Assembly (NCBI RefSeq): GCF_000003605.2
Contig: NW_003114461.1
Coordinates: 197,952 to 227,705, forward strand
DNA: 29,754 nucleotides
Direction of reading: 5' to 3'
DNA from: Saccoglossus kowalevskii
Lineage: Eukaryota > Hemichordata > Enteropneusta > Harrimaniidae
Position numbers and translations under genes: made by a program. Under the pieces are notes generated by a model that was given only the letters and a program-made list of their open reading frames with translations, did no database searches and had not been told where the DNA came from. Positions 11,136 to 23,155 of this stretch are shown piece after piece; within the stretch, counting starts at the first letter, position 1; each line of letters begins with the position of its first letter.

Positions 11136-12334
11136 TTAATCATATATGCTTGTGAATCTACAGCGTTGTTCATGCCGTTTGGTTATGGAATTTTCATCGT
11201 CAAGAAGGGAAAAATTCTGCAGTCCTGTTTCCGCCATGACAGCTTGTTTGTTACTACCATGCAAGATGAAGAAGAGTCCCCCGTTAACATTTCAATTGAG
11301 AGAACGAAACCATTCAGGTGAGAAGATTTTTAATTTATACGTCTAAACTAACCCATCACACGAGCAGACTAAATAATCAGATGAGATGATAACTGAACAT
11401 TCTGATAAAAGGACTAAAACTTCCATTTAAGACATTCATATTATGCAGGAAGATTAAGACTATCAGTCAGGTTGCTGACCCCACGATTAAAACTGAGTGT
11501 ACAATATGATATGGCTTAGATTTGTTTGCTGCAATGTGTTCAACATTGGCATCGTTGGCATTTCTTGGTAATTTACATATAATCAAAATGGCCGCCACTG
11601 TACAAAAAGGGCAAAACATAAATAACAAGGAAAGTCTAATACTCTCGTATCTTGTATACATGATCAATCAATTTTGAATCGTTTATACATTTATTTTAAT
11701 GTTTGTGTAAGTGCATGTGTACTAAGACTAAAGTTTATCTTCATACCAGGGCTCTGGGACTGTGGCTACCACTAAGACTGCATGGTGTTGCAGCATTCAG
11801 GCGTTGTTTGGAGGAAAAACTTTGCCTAGCACGATATATGTACAGGAGTCTGAAAGGTTAGATTTGAAAAATGATACTTGTCGTTTTTTGTTATCTTATT
11901 CACGTGGCGATGAGCTGATAATATTGCCTACATGCCTATATGCCGATTGTTCTTGTATGGTTCGATGTAGGCGGAATTGCATTTACTAAGATTAATAGAT
12001 TTAACTGATCAATTGATTTACCATATTTTATTTTATTTTTATTTTATTTTATTCAGAGATACCAGGATTCCGTGTCGGACCATATCCACAGCTAACCATT
12101 GTATTATTCAAGTACGACACCGGAAATGAAACCAGGAACAACGATATCAATCGTGAATTACATAACGCAATTTTGAAAGATGGTCACTTTTATATTTCCT
12201 CGGCAATTATAGACAATAATTTTTTTCTTAGAACCTGTATTCTAAATTCTCGTTCACATAGAAACGTTATTGACGAGTTTTTGTCTACCCTCAAAAAATT
12301 AACAACGTGTCTATTACAAACACTCGGACCATAA
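6685..12334 (+). CDS. PLP-dependent group II decarboxylase, bacterial/fungal-like subfamily, eight exons, 452 aa
   Basis: Exons: 6685-6799, 6962-7108, 8285-8468, 10582-10738, 10838-11054, 11164-11317, 11750-11856, 12057-12334. All introns are GT-AG, phases match, and the sum is 453 codons. The ATG has an in-frame TAG 12 bases upstream. Motifs: CPGGVFSSALA near residue 70, GNITPGGSNATLLA in exon 3, ring-stacking His at about 159 (TDWTHQCF), cofactor-nitrogen Asp at about 241 (WLHVDAAYGG), and Schiff-base Lys at about 273 (VDPHK, completed across intron 5 by SLFMPFGYG). The C-terminus has LWLPLRLHGVAAFR, then IPGFRVGPYPQLTIV and the DGHFYISS block. This is the pyridoxal-decarboxylase family (PF00282); the motif wording resembles the bacterial/fungal tyrosine-decarboxylase-like branch rather than animal DDC, HDC or GAD. 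The substrate cannot be read from sequence; an aromatic or acidic amino acid is likely. The exon 1 donor (AA|GTACAT) is the weakest call. AATAAA lies at 12574-12579. Confidence 0.9.
8469..10581 (+). other. Long intron 3 of the decarboxylase, with GC-richer inserts
   Basis: This 2.1-kb intron is AT-rich at both ends but contains GC-richer, low-repeat segments at about 8820-9230 and 9525-9740 that read like fragments of inserted elements. No RT, transposase or gene is recognised in them. The minus-strand frame at 9051-9242 resembles nothing known. Confidence 0.45.
11082..11133 (+). repeat. (AATC)n microsatellite inside intron 5 of the decarboxylase
   Basis: About thirteen uninterrupted AATC units fill roughly half of the 109-bp intron (11055-11163). 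The frame stays open through it, giving a false protein tail rich in N-Q-S-I. The real donor is AAAT|GTATTA at 11055, which restores the conserved VDPHK-S-LFMPFGYG junction. Confidence 0.93.
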
Positions 12335-15076
12335 TGTATCATTATGACAGCATCATGCACCATCGTGTTATAATGAGTGTGACGTACACAACGCACGGGA
12401 ATATTTTTTGTTTTCACAAAATTCAAATTTGACGACGACTGTGACAATATTTATATATTAAAGTACGTCAAGTGTAGATACATAGAGACGGTATGTGGAA
12501 GTATTTATGAGCCAAATAGAAAAGCCTGTATTCAAATAATTGGTGATCATAAGGGAAATCATATTTAAATCTAAATAAAATATAAATCACAGTGTATTGT
12601 ATGATTCAAATTATTTCCCTGTACGTCGCTCCCTCGTTTACTCATTAACGTCATTTTGACAGCATAGACGTGATTCGCTGCTAGATCAATGACATTTAGG
12701 AGAGGCGTCTCGTTCCTAGACATCGTTGGGGGATATATAATGTGCGTTATATAGTGTTTGACCAAAAGGACGGGCGATGCTATTTAGACACTACGCATCA
12801 ATCTACGGGTGTTTGCTTTGAAACTAAACTGCAAGGATGGAGAAATAGAATAATTATTTTCCGTGTGATATTTAGAGAACATTTATCACGAATAAATATA
12901 CATGATGTGCATACGTTGCGAGTGAAGTGCAGAGAAACGTTTTCTATAAAACGTCTGTATGAATACACTACGCACGCGCAGAAAATATATCCCATGGTTC
13001 TTCTCGAAACTCCATTATTAAATTCCAGAGGAATGCGAGCATTTGATCAGCCGATGGCACGGGGAAATGGCTAACACAATTGCTGTGCCACATTCCGAAA
13101 TATCGTGGAACCATGTACCCGAGAAATGTCGGTAAAACACGGAGTTCCAGGATAAAGTCGACTTGCCCTTGCTGAAAGCAAGTCAACATTTTATAGTTAT
13201 GTTTATGATTATGTTGATGGTGATTGACACTAAAAGGCAAACAAATGTTATTACACTCAAGGAAATATAACACTGAATCAAAAACGATGTCGAAATTATC
13301 GATTCATTTAATGAATATCGCAAATAAACAGCGAACAACGGTTTTGGTCAGTTGTGTAATTTGCTACGTCACTATGTCTCGATGAAATATGCATTTTGTC
13401 TGTTTTAAGTGGGTGCAAGAAGACCTCACACAGTAGTGTAGGAGTTGCTTCTCTGTTTTCATTGTTTCACTTCAGAACATCCCTTTCAATTGGCGGCGTA
13501 AAGGTTCCGATAACTGATATGTAAAGAGTTAGAGTACCAGTGATTAATAATCGCATAATTTTAATATTCAAAACACTTCTCAACATATTTGCGCGTATGT
13601 ATCAACGGAAACACGGACGGTAAGAATTCAGTGAATTTAATATTTGAGTGACCTGCAGCTTTTTATATCGGAGACATCATTCTATTGTTTCTCAACAACT
13701 GGCTGTGAGTACTGTGTGGATTCAATCATGGATAGTGTGAAATTCAAATACTAGTAGTCGGCTAAACCCGTGTCTAACTCAAAAGAATACCATGATGTTT
13801 TTGAAAGGAATATCGCGTTATTTAGTTTGGAAGTTTAGAGAAATACTACTATGTTGTATATAATTCTAGTGGAGCCATTTAGTTAAAGTTCACTTCATCT
13901 ATAATAAAAAGGACTTAATTTATTCCAATCATTTTTTTAATTTTGGAATGGCATATTTCAGGCCAAACTTTGACACTTTCTGATACTAAATGCTTGCTGC
14001 ATTTTAATATAACGTTAATTTAAAGTACAAGTCTAATATAATTGAAATAACATCCAATTATGCAAATTTAATCACATTTGTTCATTTGAAATATTCTATT
14101 TTGATGTATCATATTATTATTATTTTTTTTAAATATTTCCCTAATTTTTTTTTTTGTATTTGTCTGATCGCGAAATCACCAAAATCTGAACAAACTAAAT
14201 AGCAGATCTCGTTAATTCTAGCAAACTCAAATATCAGATCTAAGGCTTTATATACAGCCATAGTAGAACTTTGACGCTTGTGCACCAATGTCATAATCAC
14301 TGTATACAAGACCTCCTCTGATTTGTTGACTAATCTGGTTTTCAAAATCTCATGAACGAGATGGAACTTTTATGGATGTTCTGATCTTTGGGCGTCGTTC
14401 GCAGCCAGAAAATAAAAAAATGAAATTAAGGAAATAGATTTGAAAAAAAATATGAATAAAATAAAAAATTAAAATTAAAATAAAGTAAAAGCTAGTCTAA
14501 TAAGAACAAATTTTAATCAGATTGGTACAAGTCTACTTTCAGTTAAATTATATTCATAATCTTTTGTTTAAAAATAAAAATGGTCGACATATAGAGTAAA
14601 TCATCTTGGTATTGGTAGTTCCATTTTATCGACATTTTTTAGGTAATTCAATTTTTGTATATATTTTCACAAATACCACATTAGCGACAAGGCATACTGT
14701 ATGTTAAGATGCTCAGTTATACATAAAAATATTGTTGTCTAAAAAGGCTGATAATACACTAAATGCAGTGAACTTATCGTCACGTAGTGTGTTATATTAG
14801 TATCGTAAATGGTTCATTGGGTTTCCATCACAAAATATATTCGTATTTGCGACCTATTTTTTGTTTTCAATGGGCAAAAGGTAATATATATATCTACAAT
14901 CGACAAGTTACTTGTATTCAATGTGTTAGAAACACAATGTGATTTCGCGATATGTATACTCGTATAAGTCCACTTTATTAAATTGAAACAGCATTGTGAG
15001 AAAAACAATAGTACTAGGGAGTCTGTCACTAAGATGTACAGCTTGGCAATATGCAGTATACGAATGGCACCGCACA
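12335..15076. other. Intergenic stretch between decarboxylase and fucosyltransferase-like genes
   Basis: This stretch contains the decarboxylase 3' UTR with AATAAA at 12574-12579, then AT-rich spacer with homopolymer runs (poly-T near 14120-14155, A-rich 14420-14500). The longest frame (12742-13074) starts at GTG and resembles nothing known. The upstream region of the next gene shows no clear promoter motif to me. Confidence 0.5.
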
Positions 15077-18000
15077 ATGAGGCCATCGCGAAAGTGGCGA
15101 CGTTTATTGGTAGTTGTCATGGCGATTTTCGCAGTGGTTGTGATCATCGATGAATATGGCCAAACTGAATCGAAAGTTCGAGCTACGTGAGTACAACCAT
15201 TATTTAACCGTATATTATGATCCGTCGCTCTGTCATGGCCATCACATTATTATCTGTTTACGGGAGGTCCGATGATACATATACCGTAACGCCCAGTTTT
15301 AGTCGCATATTTCTCTCAATGTACAGGCATCACTGACCGACTTATCGTTAACTGAATAGGCGATAGAACCGTCCTAAATGGTTTACTACGTGTCTCATAC
15401 AATATGCCCGTTAACGACCGCCATTGCTGGTAAATATGATATACATGCAATTGTTAACGGGTCAGTGATTATCAACACATGTTGTAGCAATCTATTTGGT
15501 ATTTGCGACCTCGAAAAGCCGAAACACATGTGTTATTGAAATTACATGAATAATAAAGTTTTGTATTACTTAATAGGACATCGTTTGCTGAAATAGACAA
15601 GGCCGCAGCCGGAAGGGGTAAGGGTAACTGGCTTTTATTAGATTTCAGAGTTGTTATATATGGCGAATGTGTAATTAATTTATTATTCGTACATAGACTA
15701 GACACAGACACAGAAACCGACACAGAAAATGCATAGCATGAATCGTCAATTTGTCGCATTATCCAGGCAAATCAGGCACATCACGGGAAGCAAAATACTC
15801 GCGATACAATGGCCAGTGTGAAAATGCTGCACATTGAAGGGATTTCCCGCAAATTATGTATGACCTATAGCGTACCTTAACTTAGTTTCTTTGCGTTTAT
15901 ATACAAGTAATTGCAGACTATTTCGAGTTCGAATTAAAAAAATATGCTCTAAAAATTTCAGCTTCCGCTGGGACTCATAAAAGCAGCAATGGAGACACAA
16001 AACAGGTAAGTCGGACATTTTTCTTTTATTGAAGATACACTCAATAATGACTACACTTTATTTGGAAAATGGGTCACACGTTTACGGACTTTCAGGTAGT
16101 TCGTGAAATCAATCCTACTATATTTGAAAACGCCCAGCTAGCAGCAAGCAATTTGCATTTTGCTTTAGGCAAACACTATTGAGTGTGTATTTCGCTGACT
16201 ATCACCTCGATTTACAAAATTGCGACCACTTTCCATACTTTTCAAATTTATTCAGATAACTTGCACTGTTTTGAAAGTTTTTAATTCACTAAAGTACTAC
16301 AGGTTAATGGTTTGACGTCAACTGTTGCCTGGAGCAAATGTGACAATTCCTACTATAGGATAGACGTAACTAATGTGATTGCTTCGTTGCGGATGTCGTC
16401 TGCTGCCGAGTTGAACATGGCTATCTTGTTTACAAACGTATATAGTACAGTACAGTACAGTGCTTATTACGCAGTTTCTCGAACTGATTTTGAAGTGGTG
16501 CCATTTCGAAAAACGGTTATAAGTGGTTTTCCGTGTTTTGGAGTAACAGAAAAACACTGCGTAGTCACGTGTGGCCGTTGTTTGGCCAATCACATTACAT
16601 CACATCACATAATCTAGATATTGTAATATACGCTACAATCTCGCGAGAATGAGACATATCCCAGAGCCGTCATTGCGGGAAGAGGCGTGAATGTATACTC
16701 TTTTACACCTTAACAGACTGCATTTTTATTTGTTTTGTTTGCAATCTAAGAATACTCCTATGTAGCTTTCTCTGTTGTCGGGTATTCTCACTACATAGCT
16801 CCTAAATGAAAAGTTGTTTTAGCGTTATCAAATGAAAACACCATAATGACACAAATAATTACGCCATCAAACTGTTATTTCTCGTTTTTAAAAAGTGATT
16901 ATGACCTTTAAGTATCCTGGTCGTCACCTCGTATATAAATGACATCCCCACTACGGCACTACGTCATATGAATAATAATTCATGAACACGTCCGATTTGA
17001 ACAAACAAAATACACAAATCAAACTAGCGACAGACGAATTTATAACTATTTTGGCAATGGAATAATAAGGCTCTGTTTAGGCACTTTATTGTGATTCGTT
17101 ACTTTAGTTTCCTTTTTTGTAAGATATCTCAATCGCGACAAACGCTATTCCTTGTTTACACTATCAATATTCTTCTAATATTACAGGACTCTATGACGGA
17201 TATCAATGTATCGAAACAGGACAGCCAACCAGCGGTAGAACCAACCAGCGACCAAACCAATCAAAGATATCTGTTTCCGATATTCCCAAACAAAAAGGGA
17301 GCAGGAAATAACGTGCAATATCAAGCGTTTAGAAATGCTGCTGCATTTTGTCTTTTGTCAAATCGTACTTTAGTTTTGACGCCGTTTTTTAATCTGGGAG
17401 GGTACGTGCGCGATATAAGCAAGGAGGAACAGAACCCATTCAACGAGACGTTTGACGAAACAAACCTTAAGTCGCTTCTTCCTGTTACAACTGTTGAGAC
17501 ATTTCTTCGCCATTGTAGCGGGAATTTGACCGTGTTTAATTACATATGGCGTAATATGATGAGGCCTGTGCTAAGAAAGTCTGCTATGTCATCTGTAAGC
17601 GTAGCTTATCGGGATGTTTTCAACATAGAATTGCCAGATTTCGACGACACGATTCGTGAAAATAAGTACGAAATGACGATGAATTCTAATATCACATGTT
17701 TGTGCTTACTTGACTACTTCCCGAATAGACCCGCATATGACGACAAACTCGCTGATGCTTTAGGTTTGGTGAATGCACATCTAAAAAAGGCCCAATATAT
17801 ACGACATGCCGTCGACAGTGTGACGATGAGAATGTGCAACGGAAACTCATTTCTGGCTTTCCACTGGCGGAATAAATCAGGGGAAATGTAAGTATAAACG
17901 TGACATTTCCTTCATATGTTTTATTGCATACTTAGATGTTTGTTGCACTATAGTTGTCTTGTCCCATTCAACGTACACAACGCAAGAAATTAGAAAGCTC

Positions 18001-19210
18001 GCTGCAATGACACCAGAGAGACGATCGGACACATATAATTGAATTCGGTACTACTGCATTGCTACATTCTTTAAGTACTTGAAGACCATATAAAATTAAC
18101 GGGCATCCTTTTCGTACAGTACATCGTAATGACAAACGAATACATAATACACGAACATATAACGAATATATGACAAATACATATGAATGTAAATTAGATG
18201 GATGATTGAGTTGTTAGTGAGCCTAGTGTTTGGGATGAAGAGATACCTACACAGACAAATCACAACTCGGGATATGATCCATAGTTGCCGTGGTCTTAAT
18301 CGTATGTCCTGTAACATATATCGATGTTTTATATGCATTTTAGTTCCTCCCTTCGAGGTGAGAGCGATCGAACCGAGTATGTTGAAAATGCAATGATGGC
18401 GAATGAGCTGGTTCCTAACATTACGCATCTCATAGTGTCACAAATGAATCGCTATTCCATGGGATGTGTGTACGTTGCACATCCAACCTGGTCAAGCGTG
18501 AGTAATAATGCATTTATATTCTTAGTCGGTACATTACAAGAAGACATTGTATTATATACGTACACATTGTAAGGGAGTATTTTGTTATATTTAATACTCG
18601 ATGTAAAGATTATGACATTTAATATATATATTCACATTTGACAGGAAATCATTGACTATTTATCAAGTGCATTACCCCGTCATTTGATATATGACTCGTC
18701 TGATATATTTCGTCTTCTGGGCAATGACGGAAGTGACGTCTGGCGAGACGACTACAAACTTTCTTTACTGGAACAAGAAATTTGTCTGAGTAAGTGAAAG
18801 CATCTTTGCGTTTATCGCTATAATAATATTCAGATTGTTTGATAATTCGGCGATTTGAATAATTATATTGTTACTGGAGTCTAAGAAAATTAGAATCAAG
18901 TTGAAGCTTATGTGTTTATTTGTTTGCATTACTTGTCCTTGTTCAAAGTATTGTTTTGTATCGTAAAATGTTTCCCGGGTAACATAAGCTGCAAGGTCCA
19001 TATGTTACCGAATTAATTTCTATGGATAACATTCATAATCACATTTCGTCTGTTTCAGGAGCCGACATGTTTATTGGTACGTCGGACTCCTCATGGTCTG
19101 TGTCTGTAGTCACAGAAAGAAACGCCATGAGGAAGAAATCATTTTATCTCACTGAAATTATGCCAGACGCACACAGTTTTATTCGGGGTTTTCGTAAATT
19201 TAAGACGTGA
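15077..19210 (+). CDS. O-fucosyltransferase-like type II membrane protein, seven exons, 448 aa
   Basis: Exons: 15077-15186, 15577-15617, 15962-16005, 17187-17887, 18344-18497, 18645-18789, 19059-19210. All are GT-AG with matching phases, and the sum is 449 codons. Residues about 1-30 form a signal anchor: a basic MRPSRKWRR, then LLVVVMAIFAVVVII, the Golgi/ER type II arrangement. Exons 2 and 3 (41 and 44 bp) encode a polar stem. The catalytic region opens with NQRYLFPIFPNKKGAGNN and AFRNAAAFCLLSNRTLVLTP, the G-N-N / R-T-L-V pattern of O-FucT folds (PF10250-like). It continues with FLAFHWRNKSGE, equivalent to the H-x-R GDP-fucose motif, and ends with ADMFIGTSDSSWSV...ER, the A-D-F-I-G-S-x-S family signature near residues 400-420. 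The acceptor is unknown. It could be a protein O-fucosyltransferase or a divergent relative. AATAAA lies at 19262-19267. Confidence 0.82.
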
Positions 19211-21915
19211 CATGACGTATCAACAACAATCAATCGGAATGACAAATAATATGTGAGAACTAATAAACTTTTCCAGTACGTGACAACGAACTTCCATGAC
19301 GTAATTTGCAGCTCTTTTAGCAACAGAATCCTGCATTGCAGCCAAGGCAGCTCACATTGTTATGTTGATACATTGTAACTAATCATGTAGATTACTTCTA
19401 CAACAAAAAAGGTGTTACCACTGTGGCACCAAGTGAGATTTGTTTTGTTTGATGTGACTGAACTTATAAATATACTGTTGATTAACAATCTATGATTAAA
19501 GCACACAATGAATGTTTGAAAAAGCCATTAATTTCATTAGTGTCAGTGATTGATGGTTATATGCGAGTTTATGTTATATGTAATCCCTTCTCAGCCAAGT
19601 CACTTTGAGTACACATTGGTGTTTACATGTGCTGTGAACGTATCAGACTTTATCTCAGTCAAGGTTGCAATACGGACACTTATGTTGTAAGAGCTGTAGA
19701 AATGCAACTCTGCCTAATCGTTCGTTGTTTACATTTACCATATCGCTAAATAAACATTATTTGTTGAGGACATAGAAAAAAACTAACATATGACTTTCCT
19801 GAAGATACAACTTCGTTTTATATGTAACAGAATCAGAAAATCACTGATGTAAAGAAGCATTACCAGAGGGTGCATGTCACTTAACTTTGAAAGGATTTTG
19901 TATAATTATATCGGTTTTGCCACCCATATATAGAGTCGTAAATAGTTGTAATGTCCTTTAAATACAGATTTACACTGAGCTACACTCTCAATACTGATTC
20001 GTATATCTATCATATCATATATCTCTTAATGCAATTTATTTGTTTATTCATATCATGGCAGTTCAGTGTAATAAAGCAGTCTATTACCCTGCATATATCC
20101 ATACTATGTAATACAATTTCCGGTAATCTGACTTAATCATGCAAACATATTGATAATTTAAAATCTGAAAATGTAGGGTCACTCATTAGATACTTCCTAT
20201 ATATTTTTGAAATATTTGATCATTATTTTAATAAACCCAATCTGTAGCAAGTATATACTTATAGGTGCAACACAATTGCAGCATATTAGGATCTGTATTA
20301 ATGTTTAGATGGAACAGATATATCAGGGATTCATGACTGAAAATTTTCATCATGCGGAAAGATTATTGTATGAAAATATTGACGCATAGCGGCGAATAAT
20401 AGGTTTTGTATGTTCTTATTAACCCATCCCCACTCCAGCCTGTCAGTGACGCTGATTGGAATACAACTAAGACCAGAAAGACGGATAAACGTAAATAAGT
20501 TGTGTGCGATTACTGCAAAGTCGTCTTGGCTAGTGTTGCTCCGTGTCAAGGGGATTTACAATTGTGTCCATAATGACGTCTCCCTGGTCTCCGTCGTTCT
20601 ATAAGTCCATTTCAGCCTTATATTAAAAATATAGTTAACGGTTAACTTGAAGTCAAAATTTGACACATTTACCCTCTTAGCAACTATGTGGTGAGCTAGA
20701 TATACTATAGCCGAACAAAATACTAAATATGCAAGAAAAATACTTTCGAAAATTGATGCCGAATTTTAGGAAACGAATGGCTCACTTGTGCATGTAAGAC
20801 TAGATAGTTCATATGGTGAAGTTGCTATTAGTAGAGGAAATCTGTCATGAACGGTTTTAGTGTGAATGTCAAACATTTATAATGACAATAGGATTCTCGG
20901 ACTCCGCTTGCTTTATATGGACAACAGTATTCTTCCTAGTTGCATATATTTGCCTGAAGATTGTGAGGCAAATAGTGATGTGCTTATATGTATTATCTAT
21001 GTAATACAAACAGCAGTATAACAGATGACAGTGGTTAGGTGCTCAGGATCAAGGTTACGTTCGATCTGGTGCATTAGTCGACCCATTTACATATATTAGT
21101 AAATCACATGATAATACGTCATTCCCTGATCATTGTATTGGGTTAACGCCTACTCATACCGTCAGTTTACTCGACTACATTGTGTCTGTTCACTTTCATA
21201 TATGGCTTGTTTTCGTGTGACGAAATGCCGTGAAACCATGAAGATAATTAATCAATGTGAATCATCTGGTGTTAATTGGAGTAAAGTGAATAATAATAGT
21301 AAAATTTAACAGTATCACCGATCAATTAATTAGTCAGATCGCGATTCCTGTTGATTCCTAGGCGTGTAAGAATTGAGATGATCGTGAAAGTAAATTACAC
21401 ACAACTGATTTGTTTTTAGAGTTTAATGTTGTGGGTTATAGGATTTGTATTTGTTTTTTTATCCTGAATTAAAGTATAATAATAAAAACAATTGTTTTGT
21501 TATTACCACTAAAACGTGACCTGGACTTTCGTCAGTAATTTCGGAAACACAACCACCATGCCTAGTTATGACCTACGTAACTCCTACTTGGCACCATTGT
21601 ATATTGAACAAAGTGTAACATTATTTTCGTAAAGCATGAACTAAAGAAGGTCCGTGATTTATCAGACGTTTTTTATATTGAATTTAAATACGAATCATGT
21701 ATATTTTTAAAATAATTATTGTCGTAGCTGGTATTTAAAAGTCATGATAATTACTTAAAATTACTTAAAAACCACATTGTTGATTTCGGTTTAGCGTCGG
21801 TTGACAATGAGCTCTGAGGGTCATCTGAACTGTATGTCAACCTCATTAATTTTATACCGGATATAGAAACATATACAACAAATGAAATATAGTTAAACCA
21901 CCATGATCGAAACAA
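19211..21915. other. AT-rich intergenic stretch, no gene seen
   Basis: The fucosyltransferase-like 3' UTR, with AATAAA at 19262-19267, is followed by about 2.6 kb of AT-rich DNA. Open frames are short and resemble nothing. No RNA gene was recognised. Confidence 0.5.
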
Positions 21916-21919
21916 ATGT

Positions 21920-22385
21920 TTTATTGTATAATAATATGATACAAATCTACTAAACATGATAATAACCTACTAAATAAGATATCATCTTACTAATATACAG
22001 CCTAATTATATATCAATGTAATACAAATAACGTGTCTACAATATATATGATACAACCAAATGAATAAATGACATAAATCCTCTAAACATAATATGCAACT
22101 AACCTCCTAAATATGATAGCATACTTCTAATATACAGTAACAACCTAATCAATATACATATCAACCTAATTATATATTAATGTAATACCTATTATGTACC
22201 TGCAATATATATGATAAAACCCAATGAATAAAAAAATTACATAAATCCTCAATAAATGATTAAACCCAATAAATGAATAAATTATGTCATCCTACTAATA
22301 TATATAGTAACAACTTAATCGATATATATATATCAATGTAATAAATGCCATGTATCTACAATATATATGATAAAAATCCACAATT
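21920..22385. repeat. Minisatellite: about three degenerate ~160-bp tandem units
   Basis: The marker TCAATGTAAT...CTACAATATATATGATA recurs at 22013, 22177 (as TTAATGTAAT) and 22333, giving spacings of 164 and 156 bases. Other parts of the unit recur in step, such as CTACTAATATA(C/T)A, ATGAATAAA and ACATAAATCCTC. A partial unit seems to begin near 21920. Confidence 0.8.
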
Positions 22386-22389
22386 AGAT

Positions 22390-23155
22390 ATATAACAAAT
22401 CTTAAATATATGATTTCAACCGACTGAATTATATAGAGAGAATATATTTCTTCATGAAAGTAAACAGATGAATATGATTTTATGTCATAATTATTATCCA
22501 AAGCCAAATGGCGATAAAAAACAAACGGAACAGTGACTCAATAATGAAATTTAATTACAAAACTAATCACACCTCTATTTGAGGAAATGTACAAACCATG
22601 CCCTATCTATAGCAGTTGAGCATTAAATTCCTTCACATTTTGCAGCTCATTTTATATAAGGAAATCAAGTACATACAACTAGTTAGTTGATTACTTAACA
22701 GAAACATTGTAAATGTGAATCGTATTGAGATAAATAGAACGCAGAAAATGAACACACATTATAATGCTGAGCACTAAAAATTGCAAATATCATAATTTAT
22801 CAACCATTGAAGTAACGGATTTTAAATTCATATCATAACAAATATCACCGATAAACTTTTAATTTAGAACTATAAACACACGACAAATCAAAAAATGTCG
22901 ACTTAAGCGAAGGAAAATTAGGGGAGATCGCGAGATCGTGTCTAAACAAATAACTTCATTACGAAATCAATTGCCGAGACGGATCCAGTTTCTACAACAC
23001 AAAATGGTTTCTTGTACCAGTTCCTGTCAATACTTTAAAAATACAATAATATTGAAGGGACATTATGAATAAAATATTCATTGCTCAACCAACCGAACAG
23101 GTCTGTATCCGAAATTATTGAAGTAAATATTCGGGGAACGACATATAATTGAATT
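22390..23155. other. AT-rich spacer downstream of the Ebony-like gene
   Basis: This is the 3' side of the minus-strand Ebony-like gene. No clear AATAAA on the minus strand was found close to its stop at 23156, so the 3' end is not placed. No other gene is seen. Confidence 0.4.

Noticed and set aside
12742-13074. 110-residue plus-strand open frame
   Set aside because: It starts at GTG, has no recognisable motif, and the overlapping minus-strand frames are nearly as long.
17091-17186. Upstream extension of the fucosyltransferase main exon (frame open with hydrophobic residues)
   Set aside because: It ends in a clear ATTACAG acceptor at 17186, and the micro-exon chain joins in frame at 17187; the open stretch is intron sequence.
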